Source of the DNA: CAZTBB01 sp964611755
GTDB taxonomy: Bacteria; Pseudomonadota; Alphaproteobacteria; Micavibrionales; Micavibrionaceae
Direction: 5' to 3'
NCBI GenBank assembly: GCA_964611755.1
Contig: CAZTBB010000007.1
Coordinates: 1 to 64,000, forward strand
DNA: 64,000 nucleotides
The notes beneath the pieces are model-generated. The model saw only the letters and a list, made by a program, of their open reading frames with translations, was not told the DNA's origin and searched no databases. Below are positions 51,836 through 61,233 of the stretch, one piece after another (positions within the stretch are counted from its first letter, which is position 1; every line of letters begins with the position of its first letter). Position numbers and translations under genes: made by a program.

Positions 51836-53479
51836 ATGCCTTTGCGCTTTTATCATCATATTCGTAAGCAAGCCTCGCAGATGGCGTGCAATTCGATGCT
51901 CTATAATTGGTCATTGGGCGGAGATGTGCCGGAAAGCCTGTTATTCAAACCGGCAGATTTATGGCCGGGAAACGCCGATGCCGGGCGCTCGATTATGAAT
52001 GGTGCCTTTTTGTTTCATGGCGAGCCAATGCCGCTGCAAAACGCTTTTGCCGCGCCAAATGATCATGATCCTCTATCGCCAATGTGGCATGGCTATATCC
52101 ACGGGTTTGAATGGTTGCGAGATTTGCGTTCTCTTGGTGGTGACAATGCACGTGAGGCGGGGCGTCTTTTAACTCAGAACTGGATGAGCGATCATACGAA
52201 GTGGGATGCATTGACATGGGCGAGTGATAGTTTAGCCCCACGCATATGCGCCTGGATTGCCAATTATGATTATTTCTTCGGCGCAGCATCAGAAGATTTG
52301 CAACATCAGGTTCTAGACCTTTTGCTGCGGCAGATTAAACATCTCCAGCGCCGCATTGATAAGGAAGGTGATGGGTTAACACGGCTTGTGATGGGTAAAG
52401 CATTGTTATATGCAGGGCTTGTTTTTGAAGGCCGTGAGGGATGGGCCGAGCTCGGGCTTGATATATTGGAAGAAGAAATTCAGGTACAAATTTTAGGTGA
52501 TGGCTCCCACATATCCCGCAGCCCTGTCGCCATTATGCGCTCTATGCAAATTTTAATTGATGTGCGTGCCGCCATGGCGGCGGCCAAATATCCTTTGCCT
52601 GAGAGTATTCAGCATGCGATTGATCGTGCGGGCCCGGCACTTCGGTTTTTCCGTCAAAGTGATAAGAAGCTCAGCTGTTTTAATGGTTCAAGAGAAGAAT
52701 CGGAAACACTGATCGATTCTATCCTTTCTCAGGCCAATGTCCGTGGCAGATCACTCAAGGCGTTGCCATCGGCCGGATATGAACGTCTGGCGCTTGGACG
52801 CTCTGTTGTGATGGTTGATTGCGGCAATACACCACCTGCGCCGCATGACAAAGACCATCATGCCGCCCCTTTAGGGTTTGAATTTATGCATGGAAAGGAG
52901 CGCGTGATCGTGTCATGCGGATCGCATCCAACGGCTGCGCAATGGAAGGATTCTTTACGGGCCACCGCCGCCCACAGCACATTAACAATCGATAACCGCA
53001 ATGCGTGTGAAATCCATGAAAAAGGCGGTATTAGCCGTGTGGCCAAGAATATTGTTCCTATGCGGCAAGATACAGCCAATGCGTGTTTGCTGGAAGGCTC
53101 ACATGATGCTTATATACCCCTGAATGGGATCACACACGCACGAAAATTTTATCTCTCGAACCAAGGCGATGATTTGCGTGGTGAGGAAAGCCTGAGTTGC
53201 ATGAGTGGAATTACACATGCGCATGAGGTTGCCTTGCGGTTTCATTTACATCCGGGCGTTCCTGTATCGCTCATTCAAAATGGCGAGGCCGCGCTGCTGC
53301 GTTTATCGAATGGGACAGGCTGGCGTTTTTGTTTTTCGGGCGGTACTTTGCGCTTGGAAGATAGTATTTATCTCGGTGAGGGGATTCGTCCGCGCAAAAC
53401 GAAGCAGCTTGTGATTTATAGTGTGATGGATAGTGATCACCTGCAAATCAAATGGGCCTTGCAAAGAGAGCGTCTCTAG
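51836..53479 (+). CDS. Heparinase II/III family protein
   Basis: The 547 aa protein has an N-terminal alpha/alpha-toroid-like region (MWHGYIHGFEWLRDLRSLGG, then WDALTWASDSLAPRICAWIANYDYF) and a C-terminal beta-rich heparinase II/III domain (MHGKERVIVSCGSHP, then TAAHSTLTIDNRNACEIH). No signal peptide is visible. Family members are polysaccharide lyases, but the alphaproteobacterial branch encoded near radA/purH is uncharacterised and its substrate is unknown. Its 3' end lies 17 bases before the radA start. Confidence 0.9.
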   Translation: MPLRFYHHIRKQASQMACNSMLYNWSLGGDVPESLLFKPADLWPGNADAGRSIMNGAFLFHGEPMPLQNAFAAPNDHDPLSPMWHGYIHGFEWLRDLRSLGGDNAREAGRLLTQNWMSDHTKWDALTWASDSLAPRICAWIANYDYFFGAASEDLQHQVLDLLLRQIKHLQRRIDKEGDGLTRLVMGKALLYAGLVFEGREGWAELGLDILEEEIQVQILGDGSHISRSPVAIMRSMQILIDVRAAMAAAKYPLPESIQHAIDRAGPALRFFRQSDKKLSCFNGSREESETLIDSILSQANVRGRSLKALPSAGYERLALGRSVVMVDCGNTPPAPHDKDHHAAPLGFEFMHGKERVIVSCGSHPTAAQWKDSLRATAAHSTLTIDNRNACEIHEKGGISRVAKNIVPMRQDTANACLLEGSHDAYIPLNGITHARKFYLSNQGDDLRGEESLSCMSGITHAHEVALRFHLHPGVPVSLIQNGEAALLRLSNGTGWRFCFSGGTLRLEDSIYLGEGIRPRKTKQLVIYSVMDSDHLQIKWALQRERL

Positions 53480-53496
53480 GACACTCTATTAGGCCT

Positions 53497-54921
53497 ATGG
53501 CTAAAAATCAGAAAACATATGTGTGTCAATCATGCGGCGCTGTGACCATGAAATGGTCGGGTAAGTGTGATTCGTGCTCTGAATGGAACAGCATTGTTGA
53601 GGAAAAAACATCTCAAGAGGCGGTTCCAAAAGGGTTGGGCGCAAAACGCAAGGGCCAGCCTTTGGAGCTCTCAAACCTCAAACAGGAAGAGCACAAAACC
53701 TATCAACGCCTGAGTACGGGTATCCGTGAATTTGACCGCGTTAGTGGCGGCGGCCTTGTGCCGGGCTCGGCGATTCTGATTGGCGGTGATCCCGGAATTG
53801 GGAAATCGACATTGCTCTTGCAAGCCGTGGGCGCAATGGCGAATAAAGGCGTGCGTTGCGTTTATGTCTCTGGTGAAGAATCCGTGGATCAGGTGCGCAT
53901 GCGCGCGCAGCGTTTGGGCTTGGAAAATGCACCGGTGGAGCTGGCTTCGGCAACGAATGTGCGCAATATTGTGGCTTCCTTGGAAGATCGTGAAAACCCT
54001 ATCAAGCTTTTAATTATCGATTCGATCCAGACCATGTTTATTGATTCGATAGAAAGTGCGCCGGGAACGGTGACGCAAGTCAGGACATCGGCGCAAGAAA
54101 TTATCCGCACCGCCAAAGCACGCGATATTTGTGTAATTTTTGTCGGGCATGTCACAAAAGATGGGCAAATTGCGGGTCCGCGCGTTCTTGAACATATGGT
54201 GGATTGTGTGTTGTATTTCGAAGGGGATCGATCGCATCAATTCCGCCTCCTGCGCGGGGTTAAAAACCGTTTTGGCCCAACCGATGAGATCGGTGTGTTC
54301 GAAATGGTGCATGAGGGTCTTAGCGAGGTTGAAAATCCTTCGGCTTTATTCCTATCCCAACGCCATCAAAATGTCCCGGGAAGCGCCGTATTAGCCGCTC
54401 TGGAGGGCACGCGCCCATTATTGGTGGAGGTGCAGGCTTTGGTCGCACCATCATCATTGGCCGCGCCAAGGCGCGCGGTGATTGGATGGGATCCAAACCG
54501 TTTGGCGATGATAGTCGCGGTGCTTGAAACACGCTGCGGTGTCAGGCTCTCCGGGCATGATATTTTCCTGAATATTGCCGGCGGCATTCGCATTTCCGAG
54601 CCGGCCGCTGATCTGGCTGTTGCTGCGGCCTTGATTAGTGCAATGAGTGGTGAGGTTTTGCCAGCAGAGACAGTTTTCTTTGGAGAGGTAGGCTTAGCTG
54701 GGGAGATTAGGCAGGTCTCGCAGCCTGAATTGCGCCTGAAGGAAGCTTCTAAGCTCGGTTTTGAAGAGGCCTTCATACCAAAAATTCCGCAAAAGAAAGG
54801 CCAGAAGGCCACGAGCACGGGCAATAGCGGGCTTCGAACCCATGAAACAGATCATATTTCGGCCCTCGCAGCCCGTTTTTCAGGATCGGATGCAGCCAAA
54901 GCGGCCAATGATTTCATTTGA
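53497..54921 (+). CDS. radA: DNA repair protein RadA
   Basis: RadA is a RecA-like helicase that drives branch migration during recombination. The 474 aa protein has the N-terminal zinc finger (YVCQSCGAVTMKWSGKCDSC), Walker A GGDPGIGKST, the RadA-specific KNRFGPTDEIGVF motif and the C-terminal Lon-like P domain (LNIAGGIRISEPAADLAV). I start at ATG 53497, which gives MAKNQKTYVC; the upstream frame would overlap the heparinase gene. It leads the run radA-cvpA-purF-SDR. Confidence 0.97.
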   Translation: MAKNQKTYVCQSCGAVTMKWSGKCDSCSEWNSIVEEKTSQEAVPKGLGAKRKGQPLELSNLKQEEHKTYQRLSTGIREFDRVSGGGLVPGSAILIGGDPGIGKSTLLLQAVGAMANKGVRCVYVSGEESVDQVRMRAQRLGLENAPVELASATNVRNIVASLEDRENPIKLLIIDSIQTMFIDSIESAPGTVTQVRTSAQEIIRTAKARDICVIFVGHVTKDGQIAGPRVLEHMVDCVLYFEGDRSHQFRLLRGVKNRFGPTDEIGVFEMVHEGLSEVENPSALFLSQRHQNVPGSAVLAALEGTRPLLVEVQALVAPSSLAAPRRAVIGWDPNRLAMIVAVLETRCGVRLSGHDIFLNIAGGIRISEPAADLAVAAALISAMSGEVLPAETVFFGEVGLAGEIRQVSQPELRLKEASKLGFEEAFIPKIPQKKGQKATSTGNSGLRTHETDHISALAARFSGSDAAKAANDFI

Positions 54922-54980
54922 TTGGTGTTTTGGGGCGATTGCCTCTTGCCAAAAACCCCTTAAGAACTTAAATAGTAGAG

Positions 54981-55739
54981 ATGATTATCGATATCATTGT
55001 TCTGGTTATCCTTCTTGCGTCCTGTGTTATTTCATTGGTCCGTGGCTTCATACGTGAAACGCTTACTATTCTTGGCGTTGGTGGTGGTTTGGCGGCGGCC
55101 TATCTCGGCGGGCCGTTTTTAGCACCGTTGGTGGCCGGATGGTTTGGCGTGGACCCGAATTCAAGCGAACCGGCACAAAAACTGTTTGATATTGTTCCCT
55201 ATTCTCTTGTGGCTGATCTTGTTTCTTACGGCGGTATTTTCGTTGCCGTTGTGATTGCCTTGTCCTTAACCAGCCATATGATCGCGGAAGCCGCCAAAAC
55301 AATTGGCCTTGGCGCCGTGGACCGTACGCTTGGCGTTGTTTTTGGGCTGGTAAGGGGTGTTCTTTTGCTCGGACTGCTCTATCTTCCTGTTTTTCTTTTG
55401 GTGGATGACACAACGAAAGATCAATGGATGGAAGGCAGTCGAACAAAGGTTTATCTGGATTTAACGGCAGCTCAGCTGGCCGGTCTGTTACCGGATCAAA
55501 GCACGGAGCAAATCAGCAAAGATCGAGAAACACTCTTTGGTGAGGGCACGCGCGAAAAGCTACAAAGCCTGGATCTGTTAAAGGATCAAAACGCGGTGGA
55601 CCAAATTAATAAAGTTCTTAAAGAAAATGCCGATGGCTATACAGATGAATTTCGTGATGAAATGAACGACCTCTTCAGACAAGAGTCAGACACCACGATA
55701 GAGCCTTTGAACCAGAACCAGGGGGTCGGAAATGAGTAA
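54981..55739 (+). CDS. CvpA family membrane protein
   Basis: The 252 aa protein has four predicted membrane helices in the first 150 residues (MIIDIIVLVILLASCVISLVRG is the first) with the family pattern GFIRETLTILGVGGGLAAAYLGG. A soluble tail of about 100 residues follows. CvpA was named for colicin V production, and recent work in other bacteria links it to envelope stress tolerance; no specific reaction is known. Its last eight bases overlap purF, as in many proteobacteria. Confidence 0.93.
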   Translation: MIIDIIVLVILLASCVISLVRGFIRETLTILGVGGGLAAAYLGGPFLAPLVAGWFGVDPNSSEPAQKLFDIVPYSLVADLVSYGGIFVAVVIALSLTSHMIAEAAKTIGLGAVDRTLGVVFGLVRGVLLLGLLYLPVFLLVDDTTKDQWMEGSRTKVYLDLTAAQLAGLLPDQSTEQISKDRETLFGEGTREKLQSLDLLKDQNAVDQINKVLKENADGYTDEFRDEMNDLFRQESDTTIEPLNQNQGVGNE

Positions 55740-57216
55740 TCAAACACCATGGGATGATGATAAGTTACATGAAGAATGCGGTATTTTCGGCGTGTATGGG
55801 AATGAGGACGCCGCCGCACTCACGGCTTTAGGCCTTCACGCCCTTCAACATCGCGGTCAGGAAGCCTGCGGTATTGTCACTTATGATGGTGAGAATTTTT
55901 ATTCCAAGCGTGCACTCGGCCTTGTTGATGATACGTTTTCTGATGCGAGTGTGATTGAGCGCCTTAAAGGTCATGCCGCCATCGGTCATAACCGCTATGC
56001 AACAACAGGTGAGACATGGTTTCGAAATATCCAGCCACTATATGCTGATATTTCTCTTGGTGGCTTGGCGGTGGCGCATAATGGAAATTTGACCAATGCG
56101 CGCGTATTGCGTGAGGAGCTGGTCAAAAAGGGCGCTATTTTTCAATCCACCAGTGATACAGAAGTAATCTTGCACATGGTGGCGATGTCACAAAAAGACA
56201 ATGTCATTGATCGCCTGATTGATGGGATCGCCCGCATTGAAGGCGCGTTTTCATTGGTGGCGACGTCAAATAACCAAATGGTCGGCGTGCGCGATCCGCA
56301 TGGTATTCGCCCGCTCTGTATCGGCAAGCTCGGCGATGCCTATATCTTTGCCTCTGAGAGCTGCGCGCTTGATATTATCGGCGCGGATTATGTGCGTGAA
56401 GTGGAGGCCGGTGAGATGGTGATCCTGAGCCCTGATGGCATAGAGAGCCAATTCCCGTTTGCACGCAAGCCCTCACGGTTTTGTATTTTCGAATATATTT
56501 ATTTCGCCCGCCCGGATAGCTTCATGGAAGATAAATCCGTTTATGAAATGCGCAAGAATATCGGTAAGGAATTGGCGAAGGAATCGCCATGCGATGCCGA
56601 TTTGGTTGTGCCGGTCCCCGATAGCGGCGTTCCCTCCGCGATTGGATTTGCCGAGGAAGCCGGTATTCCATTTGAGCTCGGGATAATTCGCAATCACTAT
56701 GTTGGCCGCACATTTATCGAGCCATCCGATAAAATCCGTCATTTGGGCGTGCGTCTGAAGCATAATGCAAACCGCGCCTATATTGAGGGTAAGAAGGTTG
56801 TTTTGGTGGATGATTCGATTGTACGTGGAACCACATCGCGCAAGATTGTCGAGATGGTGCGCGCGGCCGGTGCAAAAGAAGTGCATATGCGCATTTCATC
56901 GCCGCCAACCAAATATAGCTGCTTCTACGGGATTGATACGCCTTCGACAGAAGAATTGTTAGCGCATTCAAAATCGGTGGATGATATTGCCAAATATATC
57001 TCGGCCGATTCGCTCTCTTATATCTCTATAGATGGCTTATACCGTGCGGTTGGTGAAACAAAACGTGATGCATCCAATCCACAATATTGCGATGCGTGTT
57101 TCACAGGTGAATATGCGGTTCGCCTCACAGATCATGAGCAAAACCTGACAGGTCGTCAGGTGACAGGCTTGCAAGAACGCCAAAAGCCCAAGAAGAATAA
57201 AGCGGCTAGCGGATAG
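55732..57216 (+). CDS. purF: Amidophosphoribosyltransferase
   Basis: PurF makes phosphoribosylamine from PRPP and glutamine, the first committed step of purine synthesis. The 494 aa protein has a short propeptide before the catalytic cysteine (EECGIFGVYG), the Ntn-type glutaminase blocks (LHALQHRGQEACGIV, IGHNRYATTG, LAVAHNGNLTNA) and the PRPP-binding motif VLVDDSIVRGTTSRKIV. The start overlaps cvpA by eight bases. The SDR gene follows after nine bases. Confidence 0.98.
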   Translation: MSNQTPWDDDKLHEECGIFGVYGNEDAAALTALGLHALQHRGQEACGIVTYDGENFYSKRALGLVDDTFSDASVIERLKGHAAIGHNRYATTGETWFRNIQPLYADISLGGLAVAHNGNLTNARVLREELVKKGAIFQSTSDTEVILHMVAMSQKDNVIDRLIDGIARIEGAFSLVATSNNQMVGVRDPHGIRPLCIGKLGDAYIFASESCALDIIGADYVREVEAGEMVILSPDGIESQFPFARKPSRFCIFEYIYFARPDSFMEDKSVYEMRKNIGKELAKESPCDADLVVPVPDSGVPSAIGFAEEAGIPFELGIIRNHYVGRTFIEPSDKIRHLGVRLKHNANRAYIEGKKVVLVDDSIVRGTTSRKIVEMVRAAGAKEVHMRISSPPTKYSCFYGIDTPSTEELLAHSKSVDDIAKYISADSLSYISIDGLYRAVGETKRDASNPQYCDACFTGEYAVRLTDHEQNLTGRQVTGLQERQKPKKNKAASG

Positions 57217-57225
57217 GCGTATTTC

Positions 57226-57936
57226 ATGGATGGCGATGATTTTTCCGGAAAAATAGCACTTGTAACCGGTGCCTCAAGGGGCATTGGCGGCGCCACAGCA
57301 AAAGCCCTCGCGGCGCAGGGTGCCCATGTGATTTTATTGGCTAAATCACAAGGTGCTCTGGAAGAAATTGATGATGATATTTCTGCATCCGGTGGGCAAT
57401 CAACGATTTTAAAAATGAATCTGCAGCGCGGGGAGGATGTCGATAAAATCGGCCCTACAATCGCGGAGCGTTTTGGGGCGCTCGATATCGTCGTCGGCAA
57501 TGCCGGTATTTTGGGCCCGCTCACACCCATTACCCATGCAAACCCGGGTGATTGGGATAAGGTGATGGCCATTAATGTAACCGCGAATTTTAGATTGGTG
57601 CGCTCGGTGGATCCGCTCTTGCGTGCCTCCGGGCATGGCCGTGCCGTCTTTATTACAAGTGGAATGGCCCAAAACAATCATCCTTATTGGGCGCTTTATG
57701 CTGCATCAAAAGCGGCGCTGAATGCAGCAATTTTAACCTATGCTGCGGAGAATAATGATACCTCTATGCGCATTAATCTGCTCAGCCCGGGGCCTGTTGA
57801 TACACGTATGTTAGGCGATGCTTTTCCTGGCGGTTATCAGGGCGAAGACATGAAAAAGCCCGAAGATGTTGTCGATGCAATCCTCGGGCTTTGTTCTGAA
57901 CACTGTACGCAGCACGGTGAAATCATCGCGCTATAG
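57226..57936 (+). CDS. Short-chain dehydrogenase/reductase
   Basis: The 236 aa protein is a classical SDR: TGASRGIGGATAKAL (NAD(P)-binding TGxxxGIG), VVGNAGIL, catalytic serine in VFITSGMAQ and the YAASK motif (YAASKAAL). The substrate is unknown; the oxidoreductase is a regular neighbour of purF in alphaproteobacteria. It lies at the end of the radA-cvpA-purF run and is followed by a possible terminator. Confidence 0.93.
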   Translation: MDGDDFSGKIALVTGASRGIGGATAKALAAQGAHVILLAKSQGALEEIDDDISASGGQSTILKMNLQRGEDVDKIGPTIAERFGALDIVVGNAGILGPLTPITHANPGDWDKVMAINVTANFRLVRSVDPLLRASGHGRAVFITSGMAQNNHPYWALYAASKAALNAAILTYAAENNDTSMRINLLSPGPVDTRMLGDAFPGGYQGEDMKKPEDVVDAILGLCSEHCTQHGEIIAL

Positions 57937-57944
57937 CAGGTTGT

Positions 57945-57969
57945 GGCTTAAATTTTAGGCCGCTTTTTT
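57945..57969 (+). terminator. Possible terminator after the SDR gene
   Basis: GGCTTAAA pairs with TTTAGGCC (one G-T wobble) at 57945-57961 and six T follow two bases later. It overlaps the end of the convergent mechanosensitive channel gene. Confidence 0.5.
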
Positions 57970-58818
57970 GCTTTGTGTTGTTTTCTTTTTATCATTGGCG
58001 GCTGATTTTTTTGCACTCATATCGTGCAATTCAATGGTGCGCATTGGGAATGGAATTGTAATGCCATCTTTATCCAATGCTTCCTTCACAGCTTTCGTTA
58101 AGTCCCATTTTACAGCCCAGTAATCTGATCCCTGGCACCAGATGCGGATAATCAAATCAACCGATGAGTCACCAAGATTGGCTACCATCACTTCAGGGGC
58201 TTTACCTTCAGTGGTGATCAAACGCTTTTCTTTTTTCAACACGGCCTCGATTGTTTTGAAGGCTTTGTTGATATCATCAGAATAGCTGATCCCGACATTG
58301 ATATCTTGACGGCGCTGTTTATTGCGGGAGTAGTTTTTCATGTCGCTGCCCCAAAGGTTGCTGTTCGGCACATAGATATAGACATTATCCGGTGTCGCGA
58401 GCTCCGTCCCGAACAGGCCGAGTGATTTTACCGTACCGGCAACGCCGCCACCTTCAATGAAGTCACCGACATTGAATGGACGCATAATCAACAGCATAAC
58501 GCCTGCGGCTACATCGCTTAATGTCCCCTGTAGCGCCAGGCCAATAGCAAGACCCGCCGCACCAAGGACAGCAAGCAAGCTGGCTGTTTGGATGCCGAAT
58601 TCGCCAAGAACACTAATCACGGCAACGGCAAAGATAAGATATTTTGCAAGACCGCCAAGAAATGTTTTCAGCGTGGCATCAAGTTTTTTAATGCTGATAA
58701 TTGTTTTCTTGGCATAGTTGCCGATAACCCAACCGGCGATAAGAATAAGCGATGCCGTAAGCAGGCTCATTCCCCAAACTGTGACGAGTGATACACTCGT
58801 ATTGACCATATCTTCCAT
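57955..58818 (-). CDS. mscS: Small-conductance mechanosensitive channel (MscS family)
   Basis: The 287 aa protein is the size of E. coli MscS. It has three membrane helices (WGMSLLTASLILIAGWVIGNY; KYLIFAVAVISVLGEFGI; the pore helix GAAGLAIGLALQGTLSDVAAG), then MRPFNVGDFIE and the cytoplasmic beta domain ending FPMRTIEL. It opens under membrane tension and releases solutes after osmotic downshift. I start at ATG 58818 because AGGAAG lies about nine bases upstream; the TTG at 58881 is less likely. The C terminus ends in a lysine-rich tail. Confidence 0.94.
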   Translation of the reverse strand: MEDMVNTSVSLVTVWGMSLLTASLILIAGWVIGNYAKKTIISIKKLDATLKTFLGGLAKYLIFAVAVISVLGEFGIQTASLLAVLGAAGLAIGLALQGTLSDVAAGVMLLIMRPFNVGDFIEGGGVAGTVKSLGLFGTELATPDNVYIYVPNSNLWGSDMKNYSRNKQRRQDINVGISYSDDINKAFKTIEAVLKKEKRLITTEGKAPEVMVANLGDSSVDLIIRIWCQGSDYWAVKWDLTKAVKEALDKDGITIPFPMRTIELHDMSAKKSAANDKKKTTQSKKAA

Positions 58819-58946
58819 AAGAGAGCTTCCTTCTATTTTAATGATAGATTTATGTTTAAGGCTTTTTGGCCGAAAGAGCAAGAGGACAGCGCGTATCGCA
58901 GCAAAATAGGCTTGTAATTTTTAATATGACCTGCGATACATGGCTC

Positions 58947-59975
58947 ATGTCTAAAAAAATATGTGTTCTTTATACGGGTGGGACTTACGGATCGACCCTC
59001 ACCAAGGATGGGCTTGAGCCATTTCCGCCGGGTGATTTTGAATCAGTGATGCGCACCATTATGCAAGAGAACGGTGTACGCACCGCGTTTGATTTTCTTG
59101 AGATGGAACGTTTGATTGATAGCTCTCAGGCCGAGCTTAGTGATTGGAATATGATCGCTGAAAAGATAGCTCAGATCTATGATGATTATTCAGGCTTTGT
59201 TGTTATCCATGGCACGGACACATTGGCCAATGCTTCGGCCGCACTTTCATTTATGTTGAACGGGCTTGATAAGCCCGTGATTGTAACAGGCTCTCATTAT
59301 CCGCTTATTGCGGTGGATACGGATGCGACTGACAATACCAAGCTGGCTTTGAAGGCGGCATCACAGGAAAACCTCAAAGGCGTTTTTGTCGCTTTTGGGG
59401 ATCATGTCATGATTGGCAGCCGCGTTGTGAAATATTCATGTGACGATATCAATGCCTTCCATAGTCCGAATGCCGCACCTGTCTCATTATCAAAAGGGAT
59501 GGATCTTAGGCACAATACATCGGATAATTTTTCTTACGTGCCGTTGCAAGCGCATGATCTGGAGCTTGTGCGTTCTCAACCCGGAAATTCAAAATTTTTG
59601 GCAAAGCGGATTTCAAATTCGCAGGCGAAAGGCCTTGTCATTGATTCCTATGGCAATGGGAACTTACCCGACACACAAGAGATGCGTGCCGCCATCAAAA
59701 AACAAATTGATAGGGGCGTGCCCGTCATCATCAAAACACAATGCCTGCAGGGCTTTGCCGATTTTCGTTACAGCGCCGGATCATGGCTCAAGGATCTTGG
59801 CGTGATCTCCGCGCATGATATGGGCGAGCCGGCCATTATGATGAAGCTCAATCGATTGCTCGATCAGGGGCTAAGCGGTGATGATGTGGCAAAAGCATTT
59901 GAAACGGATTTATCTGGTGAAGTTCAGTTTCAATCAGAGCCGTCTTACCCCGCGATGCGTAACGACTTTTTATAA
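58947..59975 (+). CDS. Asparaginase/glutaminase-family amidohydrolase
   Basis: The 342 aa protein has the two nucleophile threonine regions of asparaginases: VLYTGGTYGS near the N terminus and VVIHGTDTLANASAAL in the middle, plus PVIVTGSHYPLIAVDTDATDN and VIKTQCLQG in the C-terminal domain. There is no signal peptide, so it is cytoplasmic, type I-like. The ATG at 58947 gives MSKKICVLYTGGTYG; ATG 58926 is also possible. It is divergent from mscS and ends six bases before the convergent ligase-like gene. Confidence 0.92.
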   Translation: MSKKICVLYTGGTYGSTLTKDGLEPFPPGDFESVMRTIMQENGVRTAFDFLEMERLIDSSQAELSDWNMIAEKIAQIYDDYSGFVVIHGTDTLANASAALSFMLNGLDKPVIVTGSHYPLIAVDTDATDNTKLALKAASQENLKGVFVAFGDHVMIGSRVVKYSCDDINAFHSPNAAPVSLSKGMDLRHNTSDNFSYVPLQAHDLELVRSQPGNSKFLAKRISNSQAKGLVIDSYGNGNLPDTQEMRAAIKKQIDRGVPVIIKTQCLQGFADFRYSAGSWLKDLGVISAHDMGEPAIMMKLNRLLDQGLSGDDVAKAFETDLSGEVQFQSEPSYPAMRNDFL

Positions 59976-59981
59976 ACGTAT

Positions 59982-61226
59982 CTATTGTTTTTGATGCACT
60001 ACTTTATCAACCGCGATGCATAGGCAGAGCAGCATGATAAAACACCCCAGCCACCAACTTTGCCAGATACCATAGCCCGTCGAGGCAACGGCAATAACGG
60101 AATAAAGCGTGGGCAAATAGATGCGTGCGCGGCTTGGCTCCAGTTTTGATATTTGCCAAAGAAGCATTCCAATAAATCCGGAGAGCACAGCAACACCAAT
60201 CACACCAAATTCAATCCAGAATTGCACGGCAAAATTATGGGGATGCAAAATATATGGATCCGGATGATACAGCATGGCTGAATCAAAATTTTTGATATGG
60301 CGCGTGGCTTCGATGCCGAAACCTGTCCAAGGTTGATCCAGCGCATAGCGGCTGATGAAATCCCAAATTTCCATGCGGTGCATGGCATAACCCGTTTGAA
60401 ACCAGTGATATTGTTCGATGATGGATGGCAAAGATTTGAACATCCATTGGCTGAGCCAGGGCGTTGCGAAGAGAAGCACCACGGTTACAAACCCGATGGC
60501 TATATAGGATGCTTTGCATCGATAGGGAAAGGCGAGGAATAAAACGCCGCCAATAATCATACCCAAATGCGAGGATTGGCTTTGGGTCAGATACAGCATA
60601 AACCCGCAAGAGATAATGAACATGAAGAGCAATGCGATCGCGATATATCGTCGTTTTGCCGCGTAAGTTTGCATGGAATGCCTTATAAGAGCCAGCGCCG
60701 CAAAGAAACACAGGCTAATGCAAAGAACCGATCTATTCATCACAGAGGGGTTAAAATGTTCGGTGCCGTATTCCTTACCACGGAAGAGATGGTGTAGATA
60801 GCCATCGCTCAGTAATTCGTAACAGCATAGCGCGGCTCCGATGATTAGAAAGAACGGTAATACGATGCTGATTTTTTCTAAGTGTTGCGCATTTATATTT
60901 TGTATAGCGCTGACCAGCAATAGACCGGGAATAAGGACAAGGGCAATTTTGCCTGTTCTCTCGAGCGCAAAATCCGCATCAATCGCCCATAATGAGCTGA
61001 TCGCCGCGAGGAGCAAGAGGACCCCGACGAGGATATATCCCCGCACCTCAAAACGCGGCCATGATTTGCTTTGGATAGCCAGAGCGCTTATGAGAATCAG
61101 GCCAAACGCACCAGGTAAAAACGACAGAGCACGCGGTGATAATACTCCAATGAACGGCATCAGGCTAAGGGCTATAACAGAGCACAGCCCAATCCAAACA
61201 AATTTATTATCAGCGGTCATGGTCAT
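59982..61226 (-). CDS. O-antigen ligase-like (Wzy_C) polytopic membrane protein
   Basis: The 414 aa protein has about 12 membrane helices with a long periplasmic loop around residues 280-340. The loop contains YHWFQTGYAMHRMEIWDF and QPWTGFGIEATRHI, and the following FAVQFWIEFGVIGVAVL segment is typical of the O-antigen ligase/polymerase superfamily. The enzyme may attach or polymerise polysaccharide chains on lipid A core or another acceptor. The ATG at 61226 lies seven bases after the upstream gene's stop, suggesting an operon; TTG 61289 is less likely. Confidence 0.86.
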   Translation of the reverse strand: MTMTADNKFVWIGLCSVIALSLMPFIGVLSPRALSFLPGAFGLILISALAIQSKSWPRFEVRGYILVGVLLLLAAISSLWAIDADFALERTGKIALVLIPGLLLVSAIQNINAQHLEKISIVLPFFLIIGAALCCYELLSDGYLHHLFRGKEYGTEHFNPSVMNRSVLCISLCFFAALALIRHSMQTYAAKRRYIAIALLFMFIISCGFMLYLTQSQSSHLGMIIGGVLFLAFPYRCKASYIAIGFVTVVLLFATPWLSQWMFKSLPSIIEQYHWFQTGYAMHRMEIWDFISRYALDQPWTGFGIEATRHIKNFDSAMLYHPDPYILHPHNFAVQFWIEFGVIGVAVLSGFIGMLLWQISKLEPSRARIYLPTLYSVIAVASTGYGIWQSWWLGCFIMLLCLCIAVDKVVHQKQ

Positions 61227-61233
61227 ATTTTTT

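Noticed and set aside
53452..53496. 15-residue N-terminal extension of RadA
   Set aside because: It overlaps the end of the heparinase-family gene, and RadA proteins normally begin close to the zinc finger, as at 53497.
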